64,000 bases of DNA. Source: Natrinema mahii (lineage in GTDB: Archaea > Halobacteriota > Halobacteria > Halobacteriales > Natrialbaceae). The notes under the pieces are model-generated. The model saw only the letters and a list, made by a program, of their open reading frames with translations, had not been told where the DNA came from and searched no databases. Both the position numbers and the translations under genes were made by a program. Positions 27,296 through 37,445 of this stretch are shown in pieces (position 1 is the first letter of the stretch; each line of letters opens with the position of its first letter). Where the stretch lies: the NCBI GenBank assembly GCA_000690595.2, contig JHUT02000006.1, forward strand, positions 169,261 to 233,260. Reading direction: 5' to 3'.

Positions 27296-28038
27296 CTTAC
27301 CGAATCATCGACGACGGAACGTACAGCGAGCCGGTGCAACAGGCCCTCGAGGGCGTTCTGGTCGAGCGGCTCGACGAGGGCGATCTCGAGCCGACGGTGC
27401 GATTCTGGTATCGCGAGTCGCCCGCAGTCGCGCTCGGACGGTTTCAGGCGTACGAAGACGAAGTCGCGGTCGACTACGCCGACCACCGCGATATCGACAT
27501 CGTCCGGCGGCTCACTGGCGGCGGCGCGATGTACGTCGAACCGGGGGCGGTCATCACCTATTCGTTGTACCTGCCACGCGAGGCGGTCCCGGCCGATATC
27601 GAGGCCAGTTACGCTGCGCTCGACCAGTGGGCGATCGACGCCCTCGGGAGTATCGGGCTCGAGGTCTCTCACGAGCCGTTGAACGATATCACTCATCCCG
27701 ACGGCAAGATCGGCGGCTCGGCACAACTTCGCAAAGACGATGCGGTCGTCCATCACACGACGATGAGCTACGCACTCGATACGAGCGAGATGCTTCGAGT
27801 GCTCCGTATCGGCGAGGAGACAGTCTCCGACAAGGCGATCGAGTCCGCCGAAAAGCGCGTTGCTGTCATGCGTGACCACGTCGACGCGAGCCGGGAAGCG
27901 ATCATTGCTGCGCTGAAGGACACGTTCGCCGAGCGCTTCGATGCCGAGCCCGGGTCAGTGCCAAACGAGGTCATCAGTGAGGCGCGGACACGTGCCAGCG
28001 AGACGTTCGCCACCGAGGAGTGGAACCGAAAGCTCTAG
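27292..28038 (+). CDS. lplA: lipoate-protein ligase catalytic subunit LplA
   Basis: 248 residues of the biotin/lipoate ligase fold. The lipoate-binding loop is RRLTGGGAMYVEPGAVITYSL, and the adenylate lysine motif is DGKIGGSAQLRKDDAVVHHTTM. The bacterial C-terminal domain is missing and is supplied by LplB, encoded upstream with a 4-nt overlap. It attaches lipoate to lysines of lipoyl domains; the nearest substrate is the lipoyl domain of the dihydrolipoyl dehydrogenase in the same cluster. Confidence 0.9.
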   Translation: MTYRIIDDGTYSEPVQQALEGVLVERLDEGDLEPTVRFWYRESPAVALGRFQAYEDEVAVDYADHRDIDIVRRLTGGGAMYVEPGAVITYSLYLPREAVPADIEASYAALDQWAIDALGSIGLEVSHEPLNDITHPDGKIGGSAQLRKDDAVVHHTTMSYALDTSEMLRVLRIGEETVSDKAIESAEKRVAVMRDHVDASREAIIAALKDTFAERFDAEPGSVPNEVISEARTRASETFATEEWNRKL

Positions 28039-28495
28039 CCTAGACGTTCTCTCCGCCCTGAAGGGCAGGCTTTCGCCTCGGATTTTCCGCAAATCGCCTC
28101 GGGGGGCAATCCCCGTGGCACTCGACGAGACGGTGAGTCGGTTCGCCGAGAACGGTGCTGGCGGTCTGCAGCTGTCGCCCCGAAACCGAACGAGACCACC
28201 AGAAACGCCCATATTAGACAGGGGGAGTCGTTCTTCCGGGGCTGTTTCGAGTTGGCCGAGAAACGCGACGTCGAAACCGCCGTCTCCCCATCGGTGAAGC
28301 GACCATAGTCAGACTGCGATCCGTCGAGTCGGACTCCGAGTTCGAGAGAACGGAGATAGCACCCGAGACGCCATTCAAATGTAATTTGCAATACCAAATA
28401 GCAGACCTTGTCGTTCCCAAATAACTATCTCCCGTGAGCGGTCCGATCGACGACCCATGAATCCGTGTCGTGGCCAGACACGCCGTCCGACGCGA
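28039..28495. other. intergenic region with hairpin and a possible gene remnant
   Basis: GCCC-TGAA-GGGC at 28055-28066, followed by a pyrimidine-rich stretch, could terminate the lipoate operon or be a TnpB-element end like the one at 12690-12745. On the plus strand about 28210-28308 a short frame (QGESFFRGCFELAEKRDVET...) looks like the tail of a lost gene. I cannot assign it. Nothing else is convincing. Confidence 0.3.
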
Positions 28496-28512
28496 GTTTG
28501 GTATATACAAAC
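28496..28512 (+). promoter_or_regulatory. palindromic operator/TATA (GTTTG-N7-CAAAC)
   Basis: GTTTG GTATATA CAAAC is an inverted repeat whose centre is itself TATA-like, 29-45 nt before the first IclR gene. Related sites lie at 38474-38490 and 40202-40218, before another IclR gene and before the aldehyde dehydrogenase. Operator over TATA suggests repression, possibly autoregulation. Confidence 0.5.
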
Positions 28513-28540
28513 CTATATGCTGCGGTGAACACGAGAGACT

Positions 28541-29344
28541 ATGGACGCCGACGACTCGAGCGGATCACCTCGTCGCATCAAATCCATTCAGACAGCGAGT
28601 GCCCTCCTGGAAGCGATTCAGTATCTCGAGACGCCGACGTTTACCGATCTCTGCAACGAGGTCGAGATTTCGAAGGGGACGGTTCATACGTATCTCGAGA
28701 CGCTGGAGAACGAGGGGTTCATCGCGAAATCCGGGAGCGAATATCAGCTCGGAGTACGGCTGGTAACGATGGGTGAGAGCGTTCGCAATCAGACGGACAT
28801 CTACCGCGCAGGGCAGGACGAGGTCGAAAAGCTCGCCGAGAAGACGGGCGAGTGGGTTCATCTCACGGTCGAGTGTCAGGGGCAAGAAGTAACGCTCTAC
28901 GAAAGTAGCGGCGACAGGGCGATCGCGATGGATTATCACCTTCGCATGCGGGAGTCTCCGCAGTACCTGTATCACACGGCGGCCGGAAAGGCGATGCTCG
29001 CGTGTTTCGATCGAGACCGGGTCCGGGACCTAGTCAACCGACAGGGGTTCGTCCAACGAACCGAAAAGACGATCACGGACCTCGAAACGCTGTTCGCGGA
29101 ACTCGACCAGATCCAGACCCAGGGGTACGCGGTCAACGATGAAGAGGAAGTACGAGGCATGCGTTCCGTCGGAACTGCGATCACGGGACCCGACGCCACC
29201 GTCTGTGGGGCGATAAGCGTCACGGCCCCGACCAGTCGTCTCTCCGGGGACTACTTCGAATCCGAGATTCCCGAGTTGGTCATGGAAGCAGCCAATATTA
29301 TCGAGGTGAACCTCGAGACGGCCGGCGTCGAAAAGCCGCGCTGA
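28541..29344 (+). CDS. IclR-family transcription regulator (first of three)
   Basis: 267 residues. An N-terminal winged helix (residues about 12-75; SIQTASALLEAIQYLETPTFTDLCNEVEISKGTVHTYLETLENEGFI) is followed by the IclR effector domain with HTAAGKAMLACFDRDRV and the ending GDYFESEIPELVMEAANIIEVNLE. It strongly resembles the regulator at 37642-38442. It is convergent with the glutamate dehydrogenase gene. A palindrome over its own TATA suggests autoregulation. The likely ligand is an arginine or proline catabolite, judged only from context. Confidence 0.9.
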   Translation: MDADDSSGSPRRIKSIQTASALLEAIQYLETPTFTDLCNEVEISKGTVHTYLETLENEGFIAKSGSEYQLGVRLVTMGESVRNQTDIYRAGQDEVEKLAEKTGEWVHLTVECQGQEVTLYESSGDRAIAMDYHLRMRESPQYLYHTAAGKAMLACFDRDRVRDLVNRQGFVQRTEKTITDLETLFAELDQIQTQGYAVNDEEEVRGMRSVGTAITGPDATVCGAISVTAPTSRLSGDYFESEIPELVMEAANIIEVNLETAGVEKPR

Positions 29345-29434
29345 GTTCGGAAACCGACCGAAGGCGCGGTATCTTCGGAATCGGTGTCGGCAATCACGCC
29401 GTGAGATGACGTATTCGGGTGTCCGTCGACCGCC

Positions 29435-30724
29435 CTATGGCCAGAGTCCCCGGGCTTCCTTCGCCTCGCCGATGCGGTTGAGCGCCACGATGTACGCCGC
29501 ATCCCGCCAACTCACGTCCCGGGCGTCGACTTCCGCTTTCACGTCGGCCCACGCGTCGAGCATCGCCGACTCGAGTTCCTCGTTGACCCGCTCTTTGGAC
29601 CACGTTCGGCGGTTGATGTCCTGGAGCCACTCGAAGTAGGAGACGGTGACACCGCCGGCGTTCGCGAGGATATCGGGAATGACGTGCTTGCCGCGCTCGT
29701 GAAGGATCGTGTCCGCGGTCGACGTGGTCGGACCGTTTGCGCCCTCCACGACGATGTCGGCCTGGATTCGATCCGCGTTGTCGGCCGTGATGACGTTCCC
29801 GATGGCGGCCGGGATGAGAACGTCCACGTCCAGTTCGAGGAGTTCCTCGTTGGAAACCGTCTTCGAACTGTCGTAACGCAGCACGCCTTCCGGCTCCTCC
29901 TTGTGGGACGGAACGTCCTGTGTATCCAGGCCGTCCGGATCGTACAGACCCCCGTTGACGTCGCTGACGGCCACGACGTCCGCACCCCACTCGTCGAGCA
30001 GGCGGGCGGCGTTCGCACCGACGCTCCCGTACCCTTGCACCGCGATCGACACGTCCTCGAGGCGCTCGTCGTAGTACTCGATCGCTTCCCGCGCGACGAT
30101 GGCGACGCTCCGCCCGGGGGCTTCCTCGCGACCGTAACTCCCGCCGATGACGGGCGGTTTGCCGGTGACGACGCCGGGAATCGTTTCCCCTTCCTGCATA
30201 CTGTACGCGTCCATGAACCAGGCCATCGTCTGCGCGTCGGTCCCCATATCGGGCGCGGGGATGTCCCTGCTGGGGCCGACCTCGTCCCGGATTTCTTCCG
30301 CGAACCGTCGGGTCAGGCGTTCTTTCTCGTCGTCGCTGAGGTCTTTCGGATCGACGACGATCCCGCCTTTCCCCCCGCCGAACGGGATATCCATGACAGC
30401 ACATTTCCACGTCATCCACATGGCGAGTCCGACACACTCGTCGGCGCTCACCTCGGGGTGATAGCGGAGTCCGCCCTTGTAGGGGCCGCGAACGTCGTCG
30501 TGCTGTGCGCGATAGCCGGTAAAGACGTCGACGGATCCGTCGTCTCGCTCGAGCGGAATGGAGACCTCGACGACTCTGGTCGGGTGTTTGAGACGTTCGA
30601 TGACGCCGTCGTCGACGTCGGTCCGGCTCGCAGCGGTGCGGAGCTGTCGGCGCGCCGTTTCGAGGGGTGATTCGGTCGTCGATTCGCTGTCAGATTCCGC
30701 CTTGGTGGTCTGCTTTTGTGTCAT
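29435..30724 (-). CDS. gdh: glutamate dehydrogenase
   Basis: 429 residues, normal for the hexameric enzyme. It interconverts glutamate and 2-oxoglutarate + ammonia. The substrate region is [14 protein letters not shown], the catalytic region [16 protein letters not shown], and the nucleotide motif [15 protein letters not shown]. The C-terminal segment [24 protein letters not shown] is characteristic. ATG 30724 is preferred over an in-frame GTG 42 nt upstream. As the end point of the nearby arginine and proline routes, it likely works in the deaminating direction. Confidence 0.93.
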   Translation of the reverse strand: MTQKQTTKAESDSESTTESPLETARRQLRTAASRTDVDDGVIERLKHPTRVVEVSIPLERDDGSVDVFTGYRAQHDDVRGPYKGGLRYHPEVSADECVGLAMWMTWKCAVMDIPFGGGKGGIVVDPKDLSDDEKERLTRRFAEEIRDEVGPSRDIPAPDMGTDAQTMAWFMDAYSMQEGETIPGVVTGKPPVIGGSYGREEAPGRSVAIVAREAIEYYDERLEDVSIAVQGYGSVGANAARLLDEWGADVVAVSDVNGGLYDPDGLDTQDVPSHKEEPEGVLRYDSSKTVSNEELLELDVDVLIPAAIGNVITADNADRIQADIVVEGANGPTTSTADTILHERGKHVIPDILANAGGVTVSYFEWLQDINRRTWSKERVNEELESAMLDAWADVKAEVDARDVSWRDAAYIVALNRIGEAKEARGLWP

Positions 30725-30833
30725 TGTCTGTGGGTTGGTGTTTCGTTGGTCGTGATCGTCGTGCACCGTGAACGCGTGGGTACGTGCCTGAGCCGTATCG
30801 ATGGAGCTGCGTGACTCTCAGCTGGGCAATCGG

Positions 30834-32144
30834 TTACGATTCCACGTGGTCGATCGCGTCGTCGAGTAGTTCGACGGCGATATCGAGTTCGCGCTCGTGA
30901 ACGTCGAGGGGCGGGAGCAGTCGAAGCGTCTTTTGCCCGCATCCGAGCGTCAGTAGTCCCCGTTGGAGGGCGGCGTCGACGACCGCCTCTCGACGATCCT
31001 TCGTATCGAACTCGATCGCAGTCATGAGCCCGAGTCCGCGAACGTCGACGACCGTTTCGGGGTGACTGGCCTGCAGCTCCTCGAGCTGACCCAGGAACCG
31101 CTCGCCGGCCTGCTTCGCGTGGCTAAGGAGGTCGTGTTCCTGGATGGCTGCAACCGTGAGCGTCCCCTGAATCGACGAGAGGATATCGCCGGCACCCCAC
31201 GTCGAGGAGAGGCGACTCTTTTCGTCCGGGAAGAGATCCTCGGACGCGATCGTCGCGCCGACACGCAGCGCTTTGGCGCTCGTGATGACGTCCGGCTCGA
31301 AGTCGTAGTGGTCGGCGGCCCACATCTCACCGGTACGGCCGACCCCGGACTGGATCTCGTCGGCGATGAGCGGGATGTCGTGTTCGGCACAGAGGTCGTT
31401 GACCGCACGCATGAACTCCGGCTCCGGAACCTGGTAGCCGCCCTCGCCCTGGACCGGCTCGAGGATGAGGAAGGCGACCTGTTCCGGCGGGATGTGGCCG
31501 TGTTCGGGGTCCAGTTTCTCGCGGAGGCGTTCGACGCCGGCCATGCTGTGGGGGACGTCGTGGATGCCGCTGAGTTCGGGGAACCCGCGACGATGCACGG
31601 ACTTCGACCGGTTCAGCGAGAGCGCACCGAGCGTGCGCCCGTGGAACGCGCCCTCGAACGTGAGGCCGTATTTGGGCTGGTCGCAGTTGTCGTAACAGAC
31701 CTTCATCGCGTTCTCGACCGCCTCGGCACCGGAGTTCGACAGGAAGACCGTATCCATCCCGTACTGCTCGGTGATGTCCGTCAGCGTGTCCATGAGATGG
31801 GCGGGGCCGGGGAGTTCCGTGTCTTCCGGCGTTCCACCGGTGCTGACGTAGAAGTCCTGTCCCGCGATCTTCAGCGGGTCGACGAGGTCGAACTCCCGCA
31901 GCTTGTCCATCAGCTTCGGATTGTTGTAGCCAAGCGGCGCAGCGGCGACGTGGCTCGTAAAGTCGAGCAGAACGTTCCCGTCGGGATCGGTACAGAACGG
32001 CCCGTCAGCGTCTTCGGTGATGTCCCAGACGAAATCATAGACGTACGTACTCGTCGCCGCCGCCTCGTGGTGAAACTCGACCCACTCCTTGGCTTTTGGT
32101 CCTGGTAAGTTTTGGACTGATGGCTCAGATTTTTCTCGCTGCAT
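30834..32144 (-). CDS. class III aminotransferase (ornithine/4-aminobutyrate type), copy 1
   Basis: 436 residues, PLP fold type I. PLP contacts are visible in SNSGAEAVENAMK and the EGAFHGRTLGALS loop, the acidic pair in LIADEIQSGVGRTG, and the Schiff-base lysine in ITSAKALRVGAT. With arginase and glutamate dehydrogenase nearby the best guess is ornithine 5-transamination; GABA or arginine are alternatives. A near-duplicate lies at 34738-36057. The TATA element aaatatttatg is about 27-37 nt upstream (32171-32181). Confidence 0.85.
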   Translation of the reverse strand: MQREKSEPSVQNLPGPKAKEWVEFHHEAAATSTYVYDFVWDITEDADGPFCTDPDGNVLLDFTSHVAAAPLGYNNPKLMDKLREFDLVDPLKIAGQDFYVSTGGTPEDTELPGPAHLMDTLTDITEQYGMDTVFLSNSGAEAVENAMKVCYDNCDQPKYGLTFEGAFHGRTLGALSLNRSKSVHRRGFPELSGIHDVPHSMAGVERLREKLDPEHGHIPPEQVAFLILEPVQGEGGYQVPEPEFMRAVNDLCAEHDIPLIADEIQSGVGRTGEMWAADHYDFEPDVITSAKALRVGATIASEDLFPDEKSRLSSTWGAGDILSSIQGTLTVAAIQEHDLLSHAKQAGERFLGQLEELQASHPETVVDVRGLGLMTAIEFDTKDRREAVVDAALQRGLLTLGCGQKTLRLLPPLDVHERELDIAVELLDDAIDHVES

Positions 32145-32977
32145 ACACTGACTCGAGCCACTACCGCGACATAAATATTTCGTACGATGATTGTGTGCCG
32201 GTGCTATAGGACCCGTCCCGTCTGGTTCGTTATTATCAAACTATCTCGAGCAAAGCCTTGTCACTCGCCGATCATCGTCATCCGGAATACGGCTGTACAT
32301 TACAATCATATGTCTGTATAGTTTTGGCTAGCAGAACCCATCGCCTCGTCCCCGAAACGGCAGCAAGCGGGACCGTCGGCGATTACCGCGGGTGATGCTT
32401 TTGACAGTCACGAACAGGCCGCACTCGGATCGGCGTCTACCGGATAAACTGGCGACGGCTGGGCTCCGCCGTCCCTATCCCGTCATGGAGACGGGAGTCG
32501 CAACAGTCCGAGCGGGCGTCTACTGCTCTCGATGGGGCCGGTAACGGAGTCAAAGGCGATCGTCTCGGTGCCATCTCGAGAACCGCTGTAATCGAAACCC
32601 GGGTCGGAGCGACGGTGAAACGCTGTCGCTGCTCGAGCAGGCACCGACCCGGGTCACGTCCGATTCTCGTACGGAACGGACGGATACGTCACTCTTGGCG
32701 ATCACGATCCGTAGTCCTACGCGGATCTCTCCCGTCCCTCTCGTTCGTCATAGTCAAACTAGCTGGTTCCGTATTGTGGTCAATTATCCCACAGATATGG
32801 CCACATGACGGTCTTCGAGAGCACAAGATACATAAATGATCATCGTAATCGTTGAACCGGCATGCATTGTCAACCATACCCTTACGGAGTGAACATACCG
32901 CCGACTGGATCTCGAGGCACGGTTGTCCGGACCGCGGACGCGTCCGAATCTCACTTGGCCCGTAGCGACTGAGAACA
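32145..32977. other. long divergent regulatory region
   Basis: About 830 bp between copy 1 of the aminotransferase and the NhaC antiporter. It holds the aminotransferase TATA (32171-32181), a palindrome at 32300-32319 and a TATA-like atacataaatg near 32828, which would give the antiporter mRNA a leader of about 120 nt. Short open frames here look like noise. Confidence 0.35.
32300..32319. promoter_or_regulatory. palindromic operator (TTACA-N10-TGTAT)
   Basis: TTACAATCATATGTCTGTAT matches the near-perfect palindrome at 40325-40344. Each lies in a divergent region between a catabolic gene and an NhaC-family transporter gene, so a shared regulator is likely. Confidence 0.5.
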
Positions 32978-34444
32978 ATGGACTACGATATCAAACTCTT
33001 CGACGAGCTCGATCCAGACACCCGCCCCTCGTTGGGTGAGGCGTTGGTACCGATCGTGGGAATGCTGTCGTTCCTCGGCATCGGCATCGGGATCTATGGG
33101 CTCGACCCGCAGTTCCCCCTTTTCTGGGGAATTACGTTTACCGGGTTGTTTAGTTACTACTGGCTCGGTGTCTCGTGGGACACGTTGTACGAGGGGATCA
33201 CCCAGAGTCTCCTGATGGGGATTCAGGTGGTGTTCATCCTCTTTATCGTGTACGCACTCATCTCCACCTGGATTCGCGCGGGAACGATTCCCGCGATGAT
33301 GTACTACGGACTCAGCCTACTGACTCCGGCAGTGTTTCTCCCGATGACCGCGGTGATCACCGCCGTTATCACGTTCGCCATCGGCTCCTCGTGGACGGCA
33401 GCGGGGACGCTCGGTGTCGCCTTTATTGGCATCGGTTCCGGGCTCGGCCTCCCCGCACCGATGACGGCCGGGGCGATACTCACTGGGGCGTACACGGGCG
33501 ACAAGCAGTCGCCGCTGTCGGACACGACGAACCTCGCGGCAGCCGTCACCAACACCGATCTATACGACCATATCAACGCGATGCGGAACGGAACGACGCT
33601 CGCGTTCGTGATCAGCGTCGTGTTGTTCGCGTTCCTCGGCCTCCGCGCCTCCGGGTCCATTCCGACCGGGCGGGTCACCGAGATACAGACGGCACTCGCC
33701 GGTTCGTACACGATCTCACCGCTCGCGTTCTTCCCGATCGTGGTAACGTTCGCGCTCGCGATATACGGTATTTCCGCGATTCCAGCCCTCGGGACCGGGA
33801 TCTTTGCCGGCGCAGCGACCGCGCTCGTACTGCAAGGAACGGGCTTCGAGCAGATCTGGACTGCGGCCCAGAGCGGCACGAACCCCGAAACCGGCCTCGA
33901 GGTCGTCAACGATCTCCTGGCGAGTGGCGGCATGGTCGGCGGATCGTGGGCCGTGACGATCGCCATTTCGGCGCTCGCACTCGGTGGGATGTTCGAATGC
34001 ACCGGCATCATCGCCGTTCTCGCCCACCACCTCGGTCGGCTGAGTCGTAGCGTCGCAAGCCTGACCGGCGTGACTGCGTTCTCGGCCGTGTCGATGAACG
34101 TTCTCGCTGCGGAGCAATACGTCAGTATCGTCGTTCCGGGGATCACGCTCCGGAACCTCTACGAGGAGAAAGGACTCAAGAGCGAAAACCTGTCGCGAGC
34201 CATCGAATCGTCCGGGACGGTGACCAGCGCGCTCGTCCCGTGGAACAGTGGCGCTGTCTTCATGGCAGGCACGCTGGGCGTCAGCACGTTCGAATATGCG
34301 CCGTACTATTTCCTCGGCTTCCTCTCGCCCCTGATACTCCTCCTGATGGGTGTCACTGGCTGGAACATTACGCACAAGGAACCGGCAAACGCCGAGAGTG
34401 GCGCAGTCGAACGCGCCGACCCCGTCCCGGCCGGGGACGAGTAA
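32978..34444 (+). CDS. NhaC-family Na+/H+ antiporter
   Basis: 488 residues, about 11-12 transmembrane segments. Family marks are AIGSSWTAAGTLGVAFIGIGSGLGLPAPMTAGAILTGAYTGDKQSPLSDTTNLAAA (read in parts) and the repeated second-half topology with ESSGTVTSALVPWNSGA. NhaC members exchange Na+ for protons; some relatives exchange metabolites such as malate/lactate or arginine-type compounds. Flanked on both sides by the two aminotransferase copies, so uptake or export of an amino acid is plausible. Confidence 0.85.
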   Translation: MDYDIKLFDELDPDTRPSLGEALVPIVGMLSFLGIGIGIYGLDPQFPLFWGITFTGLFSYYWLGVSWDTLYEGITQSLLMGIQVVFILFIVYALISTWIRAGTIPAMMYYGLSLLTPAVFLPMTAVITAVITFAIGSSWTAAGTLGVAFIGIGSGLGLPAPMTAGAILTGAYTGDKQSPLSDTTNLAAAVTNTDLYDHINAMRNGTTLAFVISVVLFAFLGLRASGSIPTGRVTEIQTALAGSYTISPLAFFPIVVTFALAIYGISAIPALGTGIFAGAATALVLQGTGFEQIWTAAQSGTNPETGLEVVNDLLASGGMVGGSWAVTIAISALALGGMFECTGIIAVLAHHLGRLSRSVASLTGVTAFSAVSMNVLAAEQYVSIVVPGITLRNLYEEKGLKSENLSRAIESSGTVTSALVPWNSGAVFMAGTLGVSTFEYAPYYFLGFLSPLILLLMGVTGWNITHKEPANAESGAVERADPVPAGDE

Positions 34445-34737
34445 GGCACACTCGGTCGACGCGTTTCGAGATTCCAACCCGCGTCCCGCTCACCGTCGAA
34501 TCCGACTCGACCGATCGTCGTCGCTACCGAAGCCGCGTCCGTCCCTTTTCGACCATCGCGTTCCGATGTCGACGCGACGAGTCTCGCCGCTTCCGACGGC
34601 GGTTACACTACAGCTCTCCAAACGCGCATAGGAGGGTGGTGTCGAAATGTCGTGGTTCGGCGGGACGACTCGATGGGGGCACCCGGCGGCCGCTGCGGTC
34701 GCTCGGCGCGGTCCGTCGTCGGGCCTGCAGGTCGCAG

Positions 34738-36057
34738 TCAGACGGTCGCGGCTCGACTGACGCTTGCGATCGCCTCGCTGAGGAGGTCCACGGCGATGTC
34801 GAGTTCGCGGTCGCGAACGTCAAGCGGTGGCAGCAAGCGAAGCGTCTTTCGTCCACAGCCAAGCGTCAACAGGCCGCGCTCGAGCGCGGCTTCCATGACC
34901 GCTTCACGCTGATCGGCGGTCTCGAACTCGACGGCAGCCATGAGTCCGAGGCCGCGTACGTCGTCGATGGCCTGATACTCGTCCTGAAGGGATGCGAGAC
35001 GATCGAGGAGCCCTTTGCCCTGTCGGTCGGCGTGATCGAGCAAGTCGTGTTCGTCGATCGCAGCGAGGGTAAGCGATCCCTGAATCGAGGCGAGGATGTC
35101 GCCGGCACCCCACGTCGAGGAGATGCGCGCTTTCTCGTCGGGGAACAGCTCCGACCGCGAGATCGTCGCACCGACGCGCAGTGCCTTGGCGCTCGTGATG
35201 ACGTCCGGCTCGAAGTCGTAGTGGTCGGCGGCCCACATTTCACCAGTTCGGCCGACCCCGGACTGGATCTCGTCGGCGATGAGCGGGATGTCGTGTTCGG
35301 TACAGAGGTCGTCGACGGCGCTCATGAACTCGGCGTCGGGGACCCGATAGCCGCCTTCACCCTGAACCGGCTCGAGGATGAGGAAGGCGACCTGTTCCGG
35401 CGGGATATGGCCGTGTTCGGGGTCCAGTTTCTCGCGGAGGCGTTCGACGCCAGCCATACTGTGAGGGACGTCGTGGATGCCGCTGAGTTCGGGGAACCCG
35501 CGGCGGTGGACGGATTTCGATCGGTTCAGCGAGAGCGCACCGAGCGTGCGTCCGTGGAACGCGCCCTCGAACGTGAGGCCATATTTGGGCTGGTCGCAGT
35601 TGTCATAACAGATCTTCATCGCGTTCTCGACCGCCTCGGCCCCGGAGTTCGACAGGAAAACCGTGTCCATGTCGTATGTGGCGGTGATCTCGGTCAGCTT
35701 GTCCATCAGGTGGCTCTGTGACGGTAGTTCGGCATCGTCGGGTGTGCCACCGGTGCTAACGTAGAAATCCTGCCCGGCGATCTTCAGTGGATCCACGAGG
35801 TCGAATTCCCGGAGGTCGTCCATGATCTTCGGGTTGTTGTAGCCGAGCGGGGCGGCGGCGACGTGGCTCGTGAAATCCAACAGTACGTTTCCGTCTGCGT
35901 CCGTACAGAAGGGGCCCTCGGCGTCTTCGGTAATGTCCCAGACGAAGTCGTAGACGTACGTACTCGTCGCTGCAGACTGATGATGCAGGTCGACCCATTC
36001 CGTCGCGGTCGGGCCTGGCAGTTGCTGTACAGCTGGCTCTGCTGTTTCGCGCTGCAT
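34738..36057 (-). CDS. class III aminotransferase (ornithine/4-aminobutyrate type), copy 2
   Basis: 439 residues, nearly collinear with copy 1; long blocks are identical, for example the region NDCDQ-KYGLTFEGAFHGR to GHIPPEQVAFLILEPVQGEGGY apart from scattered changes. The PLP lysine lies in TSAKALRVGAT. Differences cluster in the N-terminal 25 residues and the C-terminal fifth, so substrate preference or regulation may have diverged. TATA-like attttaag lies about 28-38 nt upstream. It is upstream of the arginase gene on the same strand side but separated by 170 bp. Confidence 0.85.
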   Translation of the reverse strand: MQRETAEPAVQQLPGPTATEWVDLHHQSAATSTYVYDFVWDITEDAEGPFCTDADGNVLLDFTSHVAAAPLGYNNPKIMDDLREFDLVDPLKIAGQDFYVSTGGTPDDAELPSQSHLMDKLTEITATYDMDTVFLSNSGAEAVENAMKICYDNCDQPKYGLTFEGAFHGRTLGALSLNRSKSVHRRGFPELSGIHDVPHSMAGVERLREKLDPEHGHIPPEQVAFLILEPVQGEGGYRVPDAEFMSAVDDLCTEHDIPLIADEIQSGVGRTGEMWAADHYDFEPDVITSAKALRVGATISRSELFPDEKARISSTWGAGDILASIQGSLTLAAIDEHDLLDHADRQGKGLLDRLASLQDEYQAIDDVRGLGLMAAVEFETADQREAVMEAALERGLLTLGCGRKTLRLLPPLDVRDRELDIAVDLLSEAIASVSRAATV

Positions 36058-36225
36058 ACTCTCTCACATGGTGACGAGTGTCTTAAAATTCAGGGTTTCA
36101 ACAAAACGGTGGCTCGGTGGGCGGCGACGCGTGACTGACGGACGGGCCGCTTCGACGGGGAACCGCTACGCTGTGTCGGTCCGTTCTCCCGCAACCGGGA
36201 CTCCGATCGAAGGGCTACCGAAGCG

Positions 36226-37182
36226 TTACGCTATCCGTTTGCCGAGGAGACTGGCGGCGAGTTCGGCCGCAACTTCCGCGGTGCGGTTATCCAGATCGAG
36301 AATCGGATTCACCTCGACAATATCGACCGAGCGAAGTAGCTCCGCGTCGCGGTCGCGGTCGGCGACGCACTCGAGTGCGGCGTGGGCCTCCCTGTATTCG
36401 ACGCCGCCGCGAACGGGGGTCCCGACGCCCGGTGCGACCGTCGGGTCGAGCCAGTCGAGGTCGAGGCTGACGTGAATCCCGTCCACACCATCGGTCGCGA
36501 TATCGAGGGCGTCCTCGACGACGGCGGTAATACCTCGTTCGTCGATGTCGTGCATCGTGAACACGGTTACGTCGCTTTCCTCGAGGGCGACCCGTTCGGC
36601 GTCATCGAGGCGTCGTGCGCCGACGATGACCGTATTCGACGGTGCGACGGTCGGTGTCGCCGTCCAGTCGAGATCGTCGAACGCACCGTCGCCAGTGACG
36701 GCTGCCAGGGGCATGCCGTGGACGTTGCCACTGGGAGAGGTGTCGGGTGTGTTGTAGTCCCCGTGGGCGTCGAACCAGAGGACTCCGATGTCCGCCGCTC
36801 GCGCTGCGCCGCGGATGGTCCCCATCGCAGTCGCGTGATCCCCGCCCAGAGCGATCGGAACGTCGCCGTCCGCAATCGCGTCGGCGACCTCGGCCGCGAG
36901 TTCGTCGGTGACGTCGGCGATCTCGTCGAGATACTTCGCATCGTCTTCCGTGTCCGGGACGTCGCACTGCTCGAGTCGGGGGACGCGCAGATCCCCGAAA
37001 TCCGTACACTCAACACCGGCCGTTTCGAGTTCGCCAGCGATATCCGCATACCGGATGGCTCGCGGCCCGATGTCGACACCGCGCCGATCCGCTCCGAGAT
37101 CAAGCGGTGCGCCGAGCAGGCGAACGGTTCGAGTCGTCGATCGGTTCGGGTGGTCGATTCTGGCGTCGGTTGGTGTCGTCAT
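36226..37182 (-). CDS. rocF: arginase (ureohydrolase family)
   Basis: 318 residues. The N-terminus RLLGAPLDLGADRRGVDIGPRAIRYA is the arginase type. Mn2+ ligands are in LGGDHATAMG, WFDAHGDYNT and SLDLDWLDP, and the closing block EVNPILDLDNRTAEVAAELA is the arginase signature. It converts arginine to ornithine + urea. GGDHA replaces the usual GGDHS. Guanidinobutyrase or agmatinase activity cannot be excluded, but the N-terminal and C-terminal blocks favour arginase. Confidence 0.87.
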   Translation of the reverse strand: MTTPTDARIDHPNRSTTRTVRLLGAPLDLGADRRGVDIGPRAIRYADIAGELETAGVECTDFGDLRVPRLEQCDVPDTEDDAKYLDEIADVTDELAAEVADAIADGDVPIALGGDHATAMGTIRGAARAADIGVLWFDAHGDYNTPDTSPSGNVHGMPLAAVTGDGAFDDLDWTATPTVAPSNTVIVGARRLDDAERVALEESDVTVFTMHDIDERGITAVVEDALDIATDGVDGIHVSLDLDWLDPTVAPGVGTPVRGGVEYREAHAALECVADRDRDAELLRSVDIVEVNPILDLDNRTAEVAAELAASLLGKRIA

Positions 37183-37445
37183 GCTGGTGGGTAGACTCGT
37201 CGATGGGTTCGTCTCGTCGCCGGGGCGTTTCGCTTTTCGACCGCCGTCCGGTCATCCGCCGGGGGTCGACTGGCGTTCCCCGCGGACGCACTCGAGCGAT
37301 CGGCTCCGACGGGTGAGCCGCGGAAGCAACTCGTCGTCACTCACTGTCTCGCCACCCACGTTCGCGAACGCGTCGGAGTCGGTCGGCGGTTACGGGTCGC
37401 GACTCTCGCGGCGGCGACGTGCGGTGCGGCTGCCGGAGACACGCC

